18,572 nt of DNA, from positions 1 through 18,572 of the forward strand of contig SPCK01000006.1 of the NCBI GenBank assembly GCA_004525355.1, written 5' to 3'. How positions within the stretch are numbered: the first letter of the stretch is position 1; each line of letters starts with the position of its first letter. This DNA is from Spirochaetales bacterium. Its GTDB lineage: Bacteria > Spirochaetota > Spirochaetia > Treponematales > UBA12059. The notes below the pieces were generated by a model. It saw only the letters and a list, made by a program, of their open reading frames with translations, searched no databases and was not told the DNA's origin. Below are positions 1-7,746 of this stretch, one piece after another. Made by a program: the position numbers and the translations under genes.

Positions 1-2220
1 CTGGAAGACCAGAAAGCAAGATGGACCGTCGATGGCATGCCGCAGGAGCTCCGCGTCCTGCCCGATGAAACGTACATCCATCCGACCGGGTATCAAATCA
101 GGATGAACCAACACCCCAGGACAGGTTCCTGGCGCCTTATCGGAACCGCCGCCGAGGGCTTACTTTGCCACAAGCCTTGCACCGTTTCAGGCGGAGGCAA
201 ATCGGAGATATCCAAATCCATCCGGGACGCCATGACCGACGCTCCAATCGTTGTCGGCGACTTCACGGCCGACATGGCCTCCGCCAAGGCTATTATAGAA
301 TATCCGTACGGCAATCGCTTCAAGGACCCCAGCGAAAATCATGGTTCGGCCAGCCGTTCCATCCTGTCGCCCAAGCGCTCCCTGGGCTCGGTCATCAAGC
401 TCTTGTCGCCCTCTCCCCTGAATACAGACGAATACAATGCCTGGCTCGCTTCGATACCGGAACGGGTCAAAGCCCTCGTGTTCCTGGTCAAGCGTTTCTA
501 CCAACCCGACTGGGGCGGCGACTGGATGAGCCATTTTGGCGCGGATGTTGTAAATGGTGCCCAGGGCAACGTCGTCAACTACAACGGGCGCCCCGTCATG
601 GGTTCCTATCTCAGGGTGGGATTCACCCCCGACGGCACGCGCTCATTGCACAAGCTCCGCCAGGACTACATGCCGGCGCGGAAGATCCAGTGGGAAGACG
701 ATATTACGGCCAGCGTGCTCGTGCCGACCGAAGGCCTTGAGGGCATGCCGGAAAGCTACAAGGGAAATGCCGCCAAGTTCGCCAGGAATTGCGAGGCTCG
801 ATTCTTCCAACGCCCCGATGATGCCATAATTCGCGGTTATGACAAGCAGGCCGAGGCGGACCTCGCGGGCACGGATAGCTTCATCTCCAATTTCGAGCCG
901 CTTTCTCGGGCTCGCGCCAATGAGATGGTTGAACGGACTATCGAGCTGTCAGAGTACACGGAACCCATGCGCCGCATGATCATCGGGGCCGAGGCGGATG
1001 ATAGCTTCCGCTGGTTCGTCGTATCGTCCCAACCTCGTATGGTCAACGGAAAGCCGTCCAAGAATCCGCGCTATCTCCAGCTGGATACGAATTTCCTGCA
1101 TCCGATAAAGCGCTACCTCGCCGATATCGGCGCCCGCCTTTATCGCGGTATACCCGCCGACAAACCGGTATTGCATCCAGTCGGCGCCGTCATGCCAGGC
1201 AGGCGAAACAATCCACCCGATCCGGCCGCAGGCATTCGACCCTTGGCAGTCTATGGCCCCATCCATTATCAGGAGCTCCCCGAACTCATGATGGACGTGG
1301 CCTGTTCTCTTACCGGAAAAAGTCCATCCACGACAGGAGCTGGGTCGGAGGGAGCCCTGACGAAGGGTCCCTTCAATTCCCTCGATCCCACGGCCGACCT
1401 CAACGCTGCGCTGCTCGGGTTCATACTGGGCGATTACCATGCATTCTCGTCAGCGGCCGGTTACATCGGGCACAAGTACCAGGTCAGCCACGATATATCG
1501 CTCCTGATTCCGGAACTTTGGGCGCGGCTCGAGCCTATGGAGCGTCGGCCGGACTACCTCATCAAGCACGGTTACCTTGAGCGGGTCCGGGATTTTACAC
1601 ACAAGGGAGTGGCGATACCGGCAAGCCGGCTGGGGTGGCGCATCACGCCACTGTTCGTCTCCAACTTCATGGGCAGGATTTTCGACGCGCCGGCAGCAGT
1701 CTTCCCCGAGGAAATGCTCAGGCCGGAACTGCAAAGCCTGGATTATTTCGCGGACGGGATACTCAACATCAGCGAGGCGCAGGAAAAGGTCGCCAAGGAT
1801 TACTTCGAATCAGGATCGATAGAAGCGGCCATACCGCCGCTCGCGGCTATCCTCCACATCATGGCCTACGGTACATGGGAAGGCAAGACGCTGGATCATC
1901 CCGATCTCAGGCGCTTGTTCGATCCGGAGTATGTGGTTTCATCCGATTGGTATCGCGAACGTCTTGTGCGCTATGCGGACACCGAAAAGCATCGACTGAC
2001 GAACGGCGCCGCCTACCTGGAAGGCTTTCTTTCCTCTACTGCAGGAAGAAACGAGGTCGAGCTGGCGGCTACACGCCGATGCTTGTCAAATGTACAACAG
2101 CGTCTCGCCATTTGTACTTCCAAGGATTACATCCAGAGCCTTCGTTGGACCATCGGCTCCGATCCGCTCTTCTCAGGCGCCTCGGCCTCCGGTTCGAGCC
2201 ATCATGGAAAGCAGCAGTGA
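1..2220 (+). CDS. PPi-type phosphoenolpyruvate carboxykinase, C-terminal part (5'-truncated by window edge)
   Basis: The frame is open from base 1. The 12 codons before the first ATG (37) read as protein and contain no stop, so the gene starts outside the window and about 739 residues are visible. I recognise it from memory as the second lobe of the pyrophosphate-dependent PEP carboxykinase known from Entamoeba and Propionibacterium (whole enzyme about 1,100 residues). That enzyme interconverts PEP + CO2 + Pi and oxaloacetate + PPi in the cytosol. Counting from the ATG at 37, landmarks are a P-loop-like SGGGKSEISKS (51-61), TGKSPSTTGAGSEGALTKGP (426-445), FSSAAGYIG (from 470) and EEMLRPELQ (from 558). 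It is not an ATP- or GTP-type PEPCK by sequence. The last residues form a Ser/Gly/His-rich tail. Its TGA overlaps the hutI GTG start, implying co-transcription and coupled translation. The family call comes from motif memory; no catalytic residue was verified. Confidence 0.7.
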   Translation: MEDQKARWTVDGMPQELRVLPDETYIHPTGYQIRMNQHPRTGSWRLIGTAAEGLLCHKPCTVSGGGKSEISKSIRDAMTDAPIVVGDFTADMASAKAIIEYPYGNRFKDPSENHGSASRSILSPKRSLGSVIKLLSPSPLNTDEYNAWLASIPERVKALVFLVKRFYQPDWGGDWMSHFGADVVNGAQGNVVNYNGRPVMGSYLRVGFTPDGTRSLHKLRQDYMPARKIQWEDDITASVLVPTEGLEGMPESYKGNAAKFARNCEARFFQRPDDAIIRGYDKQAEADLAGTDSFISNFEPLSRARANEMVERTIELSEYTEPMRRMIIGAEADDSFRWFVVSSQPRMVNGKPSKNPRYLQLDTNFLHPIKRYLADIGARLYRGIPADKPVLHPVGAVMPGRRNNPPDPAAGIRPLAVYGPIHYQELPELMMDVACSLTGKSPSTTGAGSEGALTKGPFNSLDPTADLNAALLGFILGDYHAFSSAAGYIGHKYQVSHDISLLIPELWARLEPMERRPDYLIKHGYLERVRDFTHKGVAIPASRLGWRITPLFVSNFMGRIFDAPAAVFPEEMLRPELQSLDYFADGILNISEAQEKVAKDYFESGSIEAAIPPLAAILHIMAYGTWEGKTLDHPDLRRLFDPEYVVSSDWYRERLVRYADTEKHRLTNGAAYLEGFLSSTAGRNEVELAATRRCLSNVQQRLAICTSKDYIQSLRWTIGSDPLFSGASASGSSHHGKQQ

Positions 2221-3467
2221 AAGCGACGCTCCTGATCAGGAATATCGGCCAGCTTGCCACACCAGCCGGCACCGATGCCGTCAGAGGGTCTTCCATGGAC
2301 AGGCTGACCGTCATCAAGGACGCGGCGATCGCGATCGACCTCGAACGCATCGTTTGGGTCGGTCCCGAGGCCGACCTGCCCCCGATTGACGATCCGGCTC
2401 CCAATGAGATTGACGCCCTGGGCCGGACTGTCGTACCTGGTTTTGTCGACTCGCACACCCACTTCGTTTTTGGCGGCTACCGCGACGAGGAATTCCTCTG
2501 GCGCGCGGAGGGCGTTCCATACATGGAGATCCACGAGCGCGGGGGAGGAATCGCTACTTCGGTAAACGCCACGCGGGCCGCGAGCGTCGACGAATTGATG
2601 GCTTTGGCGGGCAATAGGCTCGCCCGCATGCTGGAGCTCGGAGTGACAACGGTGGAAGGCAAATCCGGCTACGGGCTCGACCTTGAAACGGAATTGCGTC
2701 AACTGGCGGTCATGTCACGTCTGTCATCGTTGCAACCGGTGGATATCGTCCCAACATACCTGGGAGCCCACTCGATACCCATGGAGTTCAAGGGCGATCC
2801 TTCAGGCTACGTCGATTACATGATCGCGACCGTCCTGCCGCGAGTGCACGAACAAAGCGTCGCGCGGTTTTGCGACATCTTCTGCGAGAAAGGCGTATTC
2901 GAGCTTGAGGAGTCGCGTCGCTACCTGGAGGCGGCCGCCGCTCTCGGCTTCAAGCTCAAGCTCCACGCCGACGAGCTGTATCGCCTTGGCGGAGCCGGTC
3001 TTGCGGCCGAAACCGGAGCCATCAGCGCGGATCACCTGCTCAAAGCCGATCCCGTCGACCTCGTGAAGATGGCGAATGCCGGCGTTGTTGCCACCTGCCT
3101 ACCCCTGACAGCGTTTGTTTTGCGGGAACCCTACCCGGACGTCAAGGCGATGATGACGGCGGGTTGCGCAGTGGCACTGGCCAGCGATCTCAATCCCGGC
3201 TCGTGCTACAGCCAATCGATACCACTCATGTTCGCTATCGCCGTGCTGTACATGGGAATGTCGGCCGAAGCCGCGTTGACGGCACTGACGCTCAACGGCG
3301 CAGCCGCGCTGGACCTGGCAGGCGACCGCGGCTCCCTAGAGCCCGGCAAGCTTGCTGACGCGTTGATCCTGGATGCCCCTTCGTATCGACATCTTGCGTA
3401 TCACACGGGAATGAACATCGTGGATACGGTTATCAAACGGGGCAAGGTAGTCAGCATTCGCTCTTGA
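2217..3467 (+). CDS. hutI: Imidazolonepropionase (HutI)
   Basis: This 416-residue protein has the family's usual length. It hydrolyses 4-imidazolone-5-propanoate to N-formimino-L-glutamate, the third step of histidine breakdown. It belongs to the metal-dependent amidohydrolase superfamily. The metal ligands expected for the family are visible: H80 and H82 in VDSHTHF, H250 in KLHADEL and D324 in ASDLNPGS. H273 in SADHLL is the conserved catalytic-region histidine. The segment TTVEGKSGYGLD (144-155) is a strong HutI signature. I chose GTG at 2217 because the N-terminus aligns with the family, a GGAAAG lies 5 nt upstream, and the codon overlaps the upstream TGA as GTGA. The frame stays open further upstream, but only as a shadow of the preceding gene. 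No hutH, hutU or formiminoglutamate hydrolase gene is in the window. The 3' end overlaps the convergent rarD by 17 nt. Confidence 0.95.
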   Translation: MKATLLIRNIGQLATPAGTDAVRGSSMDRLTVIKDAAIAIDLERIVWVGPEADLPPIDDPAPNEIDALGRTVVPGFVDSHTHFVFGGYRDEEFLWRAEGVPYMEIHERGGGIATSVNATRAASVDELMALAGNRLARMLELGVTTVEGKSGYGLDLETELRQLAVMSRLSSLQPVDIVPTYLGAHSIPMEFKGDPSGYVDYMIATVLPRVHEQSVARFCDIFCEKGVFELEESRRYLEAAAALGFKLKLHADELYRLGGAGLAAETGAISADHLLKADPVDLVKMANAGVVATCLPLTAFVLREPYPDVKAMMTAGCAVALASDLNPGSCYSQSIPLMFAIAVLYMGMSAEAALTALTLNGAAALDLAGDRGSLEPGKLADALILDAPSYRHLAYHTGMNIVDTVIKRGKVVSIRS

Positions 3468-4374
3468 AGCTTATAGCCTTGCGATGCTTCCTGGTCAGCG
3501 CGAATACGATCAGAGCCAACAGGATACATGCAAATGCGACGGCTCGCGCGCCTCGTACCGACTCCCCGAATACCAATACGCCCAACGCCAACTGGCAAGT
3601 TGGTGAGATATACTGAAGAATTCCCATCCTGTACAACGGGATACGCTTTACGCCTGCAGCATACGCAAGGAGCGGGATTGCCGTTACCACCCCGGCGAGA
3701 GCAAGCATTACGGTTTCCTTCATTCCGATTATTCCAAACGTACCCCGGCCGGCGGCGTGCTCGAACCACAGGTAGGCGATCGCGAACGGGAAAACGAAGA
3801 AAGTCTCGGCCATCAACCCGGTAAGGGCGTCGAGGCCAGTCAGTTTCTTGATCAGGCCATACGTCGCAAATGTCAAGGCAAGGGAAAGCGCCACCCACGG
3901 CAGTTTACCATAGGAAACGGTCAGGATTCCCACGCCTATAGCCGCGATAACGCAGGCGGCGATGATGCCGCGATCCACTTTTTCACGCAAGACGGTAACG
4001 CCAAGCAGTACCGAGACCAAGGGGGTCAAATAGTAGCCCAGGCTCGTTTCAATAATGCGGCCAGAGTTGACGGCCCAGATATAGATTCCCCAGTTGGCGC
4101 TCACGAGTACGCCCGCAACTGCTGTCGTAATGAGGCGCCTTGGTGATCGCAACAAGGCAATCAAGGCGTCGCGTCGTTTCAGGGCGAGCGCTAAAATCAG
4201 GGTAAACACGAAGGCCCATATGATGCGGTGCATGAGAATTTGGAAAGGCGGCACCGTGCTCAGGGCTCTCCAGTACAGGGGGAAAAGCCCCCATAGTCCA
4301 TAGGCCGCCACGCCATATAGCGTCCCCACGGCTTCTACAGATCTTTTCTTGTTCGCATTCTCGCTACCGGACAT
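3451..4374 (-). CDS. rarD: RarD-type EamA-family permease
   Basis: This 307-residue integral membrane protein belongs to the RarD branch of the drug/metabolite transporter (EamA) superfamily. After a short charged N-terminus (1-12), alternating hydrophobic stretches run to about residue 294, which fits ten membrane spans. Signatures are YGLWGLFPLYWRAL (25-38), GYYLTPLVSVLLG (113-125) and the second-half counterpart GILQYISPTCQLALGVLVFGE (251-271, quoted here only as a position-defined motif ending in FGE). The E. coli family name refers to chloramphenicol sensitivity, but the physiological substrate is not established, so none is assigned here. The ATG at 4374 has a modest AAGGCGGG about 4-5 nt upstream. 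The gene lies 60 nt beyond the terminator of the ribosomal cluster and so probably has its own promoter, though no convincing -35/-10 pair is visible. Its last codons overlap the end of hutI on the other strand. Confidence 0.85.
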   Translation of the reverse strand: MSGSENANKKRSVEAVGTLYGVAAYGLWGLFPLYWRALSTVPPFQILMHRIIWAFVFTLILALALKRRDALIALLRSPRRLITTAVAGVLVSANWGIYIWAVNSGRIIETSLGYYLTPLVSVLLGVTVLREKVDRGIIAACVIAAIGVGILTVSYGKLPWVALSLALTFATYGLIKKLTGLDALTGLMAETFFVFPFAIAYLWFEHAAGRGTFGIIGMKETVMLALAGVVTAIPLLAYAAGVKRIPLYRMGILQYISPTCQLALGVLVFGESVRGARAVAFACILLALIVFALTRKHRKAISFKSEC

Positions 4375-4434
4375 GATACCCGCCTTTTAGTTTCCTGAAC
4401 GAAACAGAACACGATAGAGCAGTTGTGGCACTCG

Positions 4435-4465
4435 AAAAAAGAAAGGATCGCCCTGGGCGATCCTT
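4435..4465 (-). terminator. Rho-independent terminator of the ribosomal protein cluster
   Basis: A perfect inverted repeat (arms 4443-4452 and 4456-4465) forms a 10-bp GC-rich stem with a 3-nt loop. Read on the minus strand, it is followed by a T-rich tract (complement of 4435-4444, ten bases with nine T). It lies 27 nt past the stop of the zinc-ribbon ORF, so that ORF falls inside the ribosomal transcription unit. The opposite strand lacks a matching U-tract, so the signal is directional. Confidence 0.9.
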
Positions 4466-4492
4466 CCACTTCAGCATTGTCGAGTGCAAGTT

Positions 4493-4663
4493 TTATTTTT
4501 TATTGGCGATCGAAGCCTTGCAGATCTTGCAAATCGTCAGCTTCTCGCCATTGACTTCCTGCTCGTAAAGGAGCTTTACGCCCCCACGCTTGCAAACCGG
4601 ACATTCGCCGCGGCCGCCTTTGGCGAGCTCGGCAATTCCCTTCCCGCGATGGGCTTTGGACAT
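4493..4663 (-). CDS. Small zinc-ribbon protein, uncharacterised
   Basis: This 56-residue basic protein starts at ATG 4663 with a strong AGGAGG seven nucleotides upstream and ends in TAA just before the terminator. Two CxxC knuckles (C21/C24 in CPVCK and C45/C48 in CKICK) are separated by 20 residues, which predicts a single zinc-ribbon fold. The N-terminus (MSKAHRGKGIAELAKGGRG) is Lys/Arg/Gly-rich, as expected for a nucleic-acid or ribosome-binding protein. It is 16 nt downstream of rplQ with no terminator between, so it should be co-transcribed with ribosomal proteins and rpoA. It is not L36, L32, L33 or S14. I do not recognise a named family, and any ribosome-associated or RNA polymerase-associated role is inference from context. 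The gene itself is well supported by its RBS, motif and position. Confidence 0.85.
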   Translation of the reverse strand: MSKAHRGKGIAELAKGGRGECPVCKRGGVKLLYEQEVNGEKLTICKICKASIANKK

Positions 4664-4679
4664 ATCTGATCCTCCTGCC

Positions 4680-5258
4680 TTACTCGGCCGCTTTTTCGAC
4701 TGTTTTTTCAGCAGCTGTCTTTACAACCGCTGCTTTTTCAGCTGCTTTTTCCGAGGCTTTTGGCTTGGCCTTGGCGGTAGCCCTCGTCTTGGACTTGGTC
4801 TCCGCCGCGGCCTTGGCCTTGGCCTTGCTGTCGGGCTTCTTGGCCTTATCGGCCTTTTCCGACTTCGCAGCCTTCTTGGAATCTTTTTTGCCGATATCCA
4901 GCTTGTAGTCTACAAGTTCTAGTACAACCATGCTGGCGGCGTCTCCGGCGCGAAGTCCGAGCTTCAAGACTCGGGTGTATCCGCCGTTTCGTTCCTTCAT
5001 GCGGGGTGCGATATCTGTGAACAGCTTTACCAGGATAGCCTCGTCCATGAGCTTGGCGCCGATGAGACGCCTGTTGTGGATGCTGTCTTCCTTGGCTCGG
5101 GTGATCATCTTCTCCGCATGACGGCGAACTTCCAGAGCCTTGGCCTTGGTCGTAACGATACGCTCGTGCTTGAAAAGTACTGTGGACATATTCCGGATCA
5201 GAGCCTTGCGGTGCGAGGCATTCCGGTTCAGCTTATTGAAGCCCTTCTTATGATTCAT
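4680..5258 (-). CDS. rplQ: Large-subunit ribosomal protein L17 (bL17) with Lys/Ala-rich C-terminal tail
   Basis: Residues 1-120 are a standard bL17 core, with [13 protein letters not shown] at the start, the R45-R46-HAEK segment and GGYTRVLKL (92-100). L17 binds 23S rRNA on the large subunit. The family is normally about 120-130 residues; this one has 192. The extra residues, about 121-192, are almost entirely Lys, Ala, Glu, Ser and Thr, predicted disordered or helical and strongly basic. The tail ends in EKAA-like units and is encoded by short tandem repeats. The ATG at 5258 overlaps the end of rpoA by 11 nt, with AGAAGGAAGAG just upstream, so translation is probably coupled to rpoA. It is the last canonical gene of the alpha operon, followed by the small zinc-ribbon gene. 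Confidence 0.97.
   Translation of the reverse strand: MNHKKGFNKLNRNASHRKALIRNMSTVLFKHERIVTTKAKALEVRRHAEKMITRAKEDSIHNRRLIGAKLMDEAILVKLFTDIAPRMKERNGGYTRVLKLGLRAGDAASMVVLELVDYKLDIGKKDSKKAAKSEKADKAKKPDSKAKAKAAAETKSKTRATAKAKPKASEKAAEKAAVVKTAAEKTVEKAAE
4729..4752 (-). repeat. 12-bp tandem repeat in the rplQ tail
   Basis: Two adjacent 12-nt units (4729-4740 and 4741-4752) match at 11 of 12 positions and encode successive EKAA-like units of the L17 extension. A related copy of the core occurs at about 4687-4697. Unit length is a multiple of three, so gain or loss keeps frame. Confidence 0.75.
4809..4826 (-). repeat. Hexanucleotide tandem repeat in the rplQ tail
   Basis: Three perfect copies of a 6-nt unit (GGCCTT on the plus strand) encode alternating Lys and Ala in the L17 tail. 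Degenerate copies flank it at about 4760-4775 and 4840-4858. Slippage here would change tail length in frame. Confidence 0.8.
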
Positions 5259-6303
5259 GGGTCTCTTCCTTCTGCTTCTCAGTCTTCAGGTGCGCCCTGA
5301 GGTCTGCGTAATCGGTGGAACCGAGGCCAAGATTCCACTCAACGAGACGATCCTTTATCTCCTGCAGGGACTTTTTGCCGAAGTTCCTGGTCTTGGCGAT
5401 ATCGTCTTCGGTTTTCTTGGTGAGATCGCCGATCGTCTTGATGTTCGCGTTCTTGAGGCAGTTCGACGAACGTACCGACAATTCGAGTTCTTCCACCGGT
5501 GTAGTGAGGATCTGGCGAATCCGCTCTTCAACCTCGTCATTCTCGTCATCGGCACCAAGCTCGCCTTCATCGAAATTGACAAATATCGAAAAGTGGTCCT
5601 TGGCGACCTTCGCCGCCTCGGCCAACGCATCCTCGGGTCTGAGAGTACCGTCGGTCCATACTTCGAGCACGAGCTTGTCATAGTCGGAACGGTGCCCGAC
5701 GCGGGTAGGCTCGACCGAATAACGTACTTTGGTCACCGGAGAGAAAATGGCGTCCATCGGTATCGTTCCGACGACATCAATATATTTTTCATTGACTTCG
5801 CTAGGTACATAACCGCGGCCCATGTCTACCTGGACTTCGATCTCAAGCTTGACGTCGGCAGCCACACTCATGATGCGGGTAGCCGGGTTCAGGATCTTGA
5901 TGGCCTTGTCATTCATGAGGTCCGAGCCATCGATATCGATGGGACCCGTGAATTCGTACATCAAGGTCGCCTGCTCCTGGTCGTCTGGCAACTGAACCCG
6001 CAGACGCTTGAGGTTGTTGAGGAGTTCTATGGTATCCTCAGACACACCAGGTATGGTCTCGAATTCGGAAGAGACGACGTGTTGAGAGCCGTCCTCCCCT
6101 GTTCTGGTGATCCGTACGGCTGTAATGGCGTAACCCTGGATTGAAGACAGGAGTATGCGGCGCAGGGTATTTCCTACGGTTGTTCCATACCCGGGTTCAA
6201 AGGGATAGGCAATGAATTTACCGTAGTTCGAGGAGCTCTCGCTCTGCTCGTAGGTGATGCCTTTCGGCCTTTTAAAGCCCCTGAGCAGGTTCTTTCGCGC
6301 CAT
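5248..6303 (-). CDS. rpoA: DNA-directed RNA polymerase alpha subunit
   Basis: This is the RNA polymerase assembly subunit, which also contacts promoter UP elements and activators. In the 351-residue protein, the N-terminal dimerisation domain covers about 1-235, with [15 protein letters not shown] (40-54). An acidic linker (about 245-262) leads to the C-terminal domain, whose VRSSNCLK (277-284) holds R278, equivalent to the DNA-contacting R265 of E. coli. [14 protein letters not shown] (307-320) completes it. I chose ATG 6303, giving [10 protein letters not shown], because AAGGAG sits 5 nt before it. A GTG two codons upstream (6309) is in frame but overlaps that RBS. The stop overlaps rplQ by 11 nt. 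Length is slightly above the common 310-330 because of the linker and a Glu/Lys-rich tail. Confidence 0.98.
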   Translation of the reverse strand: MARKNLLRGFKRPKGITYEQSESSSNYGKFIAYPFEPGYGTTVGNTLRRILLSSIQGYAITAVRITRTGEDGSQHVVSSEFETIPGVSEDTIELLNNLKRLRVQLPDDQEQATLMYEFTGPIDIDGSDLMNDKAIKILNPATRIMSVAADVKLEIEVQVDMGRGYVPSEVNEKYIDVVGTIPMDAIFSPVTKVRYSVEPTRVGHRSDYDKLVLEVWTDGTLRPEDALAEAAKVAKDHFSIFVNFDEGELGADDENDEVEERIRQILTTPVEELELSVRSSNCLKNANIKTIGDLTKKTEDDIAKTRNFGKKSLQEIKDRLVEWNLGLGSTDYADLRAHLKTEKQKEETHES

Positions 6304-6312
6304 GTCCACTCC

Positions 6313-6948
6313 TTACTTCGAATAGAGCTCTACCACGAGCTGTTCGCGTATTTCGGCCATGTCGGCTATCTCCTTGCGCTGCGGTAGCACATTGAGCTTG
6401 CCCTCGACCTTGTCAATGTCCAGGGACAGCCACGGCATAACGCCAGCCTTCTCGTATTCAGTCAGAGAAGCCAGAAGCACTTTGTTGGTCTTGTAAGAAG
6501 GATGCACCGAAACGTTGTCGCCCGGCTTGACCTGGAACGAAGGCACGTTGACGCGCTTGCCGTTCACGAGGATATGGCCGTGAAGAACCAATTGCCTGGC
6601 CTGGGACCGACTGGTAGCGAAACGGAGCCTGAAAGTCACGCTGTCAAGCCTTCGCTCAAGCAGGATCAGGAGGTTGTCGCCCGTCTTGCCGACAAGGCGC
6701 TGCGCCTTCTCGAACGTCAGGCGGAACTGCTTCTCCATAAGGCCATACGACCTCTTGAGCTTCTGCTTTTCGCGGAGCTGTACGGCGTAGTCGGACTGTT
6801 TCTTCTGACGGGCCTTGGGATCCTTGCCGGGAGCGGGTCGCTTCTTGTTGATCGGGCACTTGCCGCTCTTGCACTTGTCGCCCTTGAGGAATAGTCGCTT
6901 TTTCTCGGTACGGCAAAGCCTGCACCGGGGACCGGTATATCGAGCCAT
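6313..6948 (-). CDS. rpsD: Small-subunit ribosomal protein S4 (uS4), zinc-binding form
   Basis: S4 nucleates 16S rRNA assembly, and in several bacteria it represses its own operon. This 211-residue protein shows the full domain order: an N-terminal zinc site, a helical region, then the S4 RNA-binding domain around LERRLDSVTFRLRFA and SRSQARQLVLHGHILVNGK. Cysteines C9, C12, C26 and C31 give the CxxC-x13-CxxxxC pattern of the zinc-retaining (C+) type. The ATG at 6948 is preceded by a purine-rich GGGGGAAAG stretch. It sits between rpsK and rpoA, as in classical alpha operons, so it is placed to feed back on this transcript. Confidence 0.98.
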   Translation of the reverse strand: MARYTGPRCRLCRTEKKRLFLKGDKCKSGKCPINKKRPAPGKDPKARQKKQSDYAVQLREKQKLKRSYGLMEKQFRLTFEKAQRLVGKTGDNLLILLERRLDSVTFRLRFATSRSQARQLVLHGHILVNGKRVNVPSFQVKPGDNVSVHPSYKTNKVLLASLTEYEKAGVMPWLSLDIDKVEGKLNVLPQRKEIADMAEIREQLVVELYSK

Positions 6949-6966
6949 TCTTTCTTTCCCCCTGCC

Positions 6967-7347
6967 TTACATTCTACGCGCTTTGCGGGGTCGGCAGCCG
7001 TTGTGCGGAATGGGCGTAACGTCGCTGATGCTCTTGATCCTGAGCCCCAGGGCCCCGATTTGGCGGATGGCGCTTTCACGACCAACGCCCGGGCCTTTGA
7101 CATACACGTGCACTTCGCGAAGACCTACATTGAGGGCCTTCGATACTGCCTGCTCCGTAACGGACTGGGCCGCGAAGGGGGTGGACTTCTTCGCGCCGCG
7201 GAAACCCAAACCGCCGGAGGATCCCCATGAAATCGCGTTGCCGTTAAGATCGGTAACGGTGATTATTGTATTATTGAAGGTAGCCTGAATATAGACTTTG
7301 CCTTCATATACGTTCTTCTTCTCTTTGCGCTTCTTGGTCTGAGCCAT
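6967..7347 (-). CDS. rpsK: Small-subunit ribosomal protein S11 (uS11)
   Basis: S11 is a 30S platform protein at the mRNA exit path. Its 126 residues match family length. Diagnostic segments are [15 protein letters not shown], the glycine-rich [20 protein letters not shown], and the C-terminal [19 protein letters not shown] basic N-terminal stretch (KKRKEKKN) precedes the fold. The ATG at 7347 has GGGGG about 10 nt upstream. It follows rpsM by 15 nt and precedes rpsD by 18 nt. Confidence 0.98.
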   Translation of the reverse strand: MAQTKKRKEKKNVYEGKVYIQATFNNTIITVTDLNGNAISWGSSGGLGFRGAKKSTPFAAQSVTEQAVSKALNVGLREVHVYVKGPGVGRESAIRQIGALGLRIKSISDVTPIPHNGCRPRKARRM

Positions 7348-7362
7348 GGATCAAATACCCCC

Positions 7363-7731
7363 TTAGGCCTTTTTCTTGTTGGCCACGGTCTTCTTCTTGC
7401 CCTTGCGGGTGCGCGCATTGGTCTTTGTGCGCTGGCCTCGAACGGGTAGACCCCTGCGATGCCTGAGTCCCCGGTAACAGCCAATATCCATGAGCCGCTT
7501 GATGTTGAGGGCTACCTCCGTTCGCAGACGGCCCTCTACCTTGAAATCAGTCTCGATCAGTTTCCGGAGCTCGTTGACCTCTTCGTTGGAAAGTTCATTG
7601 ATGTTCCGGGCGGGATCAACTTTCACCGTATCGCAGATCTTTCGGGCGCTGGTGCGTCCGATACCATAGATATAGGTGAGGGCAATCTCGACGTGCTTGT
7701 TGGGGAGGTCGACTCCCGCTATACGTGCCAT
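7363..7731 (-). CDS. rpsM: Small-subunit ribosomal protein S13 (uS13)
   Basis: S13 sits in the 30S head and contacts tRNA and the B1 intersubunit bridges. The 122-residue sequence begins [20 protein letters not shown], carries the YGIGRTSA helix-hairpin-helix segment, and ends in the arginine/lysine tail [20 protein letters not shown] that reaches the tRNA sites. A strong GGAGG lies 9 nt before ATG 7731. It is the first gene of the classical alpha operon, here preceded by rpmJ at 15 nt. Confidence 0.98.
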   Translation of the reverse strand: MARIAGVDLPNKHVEIALTYIYGIGRTSARKICDTVKVDPARNINELSNEEVNELRKLIETDFKVEGRLRTEVALNIKRLMDIGCYRGLRHRRGLPVRGQRTKTNARTRKGKKKTVANKKKA

Positions 7732-7746
7732 GGAATACGGCCTCCT

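Noticed and set aside
37..39. ATG as the true start of the first gene
   Set aside because: The 12 preceding codons are open and protein-like, no RBS precedes the ATG, and the protein would lack the first lobe expected for the family.
1635..2216. Possible 190-residue N-terminal extension of hutI
   Set aside because: It overlaps the PEPCK-like gene out of frame, and its translation is low-complexity and unlike HutI. The family N-terminus begins at the GTG at 2217.
4375..4434. Promoter for rarD
   Set aside because: I looked for -35/-10 elements on the minus strand between the terminator and the rarD start. Only weak partial matches occur, not enough to call a site.
5257..6144. 295-codon open frame on the plus strand opposite rpoA
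   Set aside because: It is antisense to a fully conserved rpoA. It has no recognisable domain, and such frames are common opposite GC-biased coding DNA.
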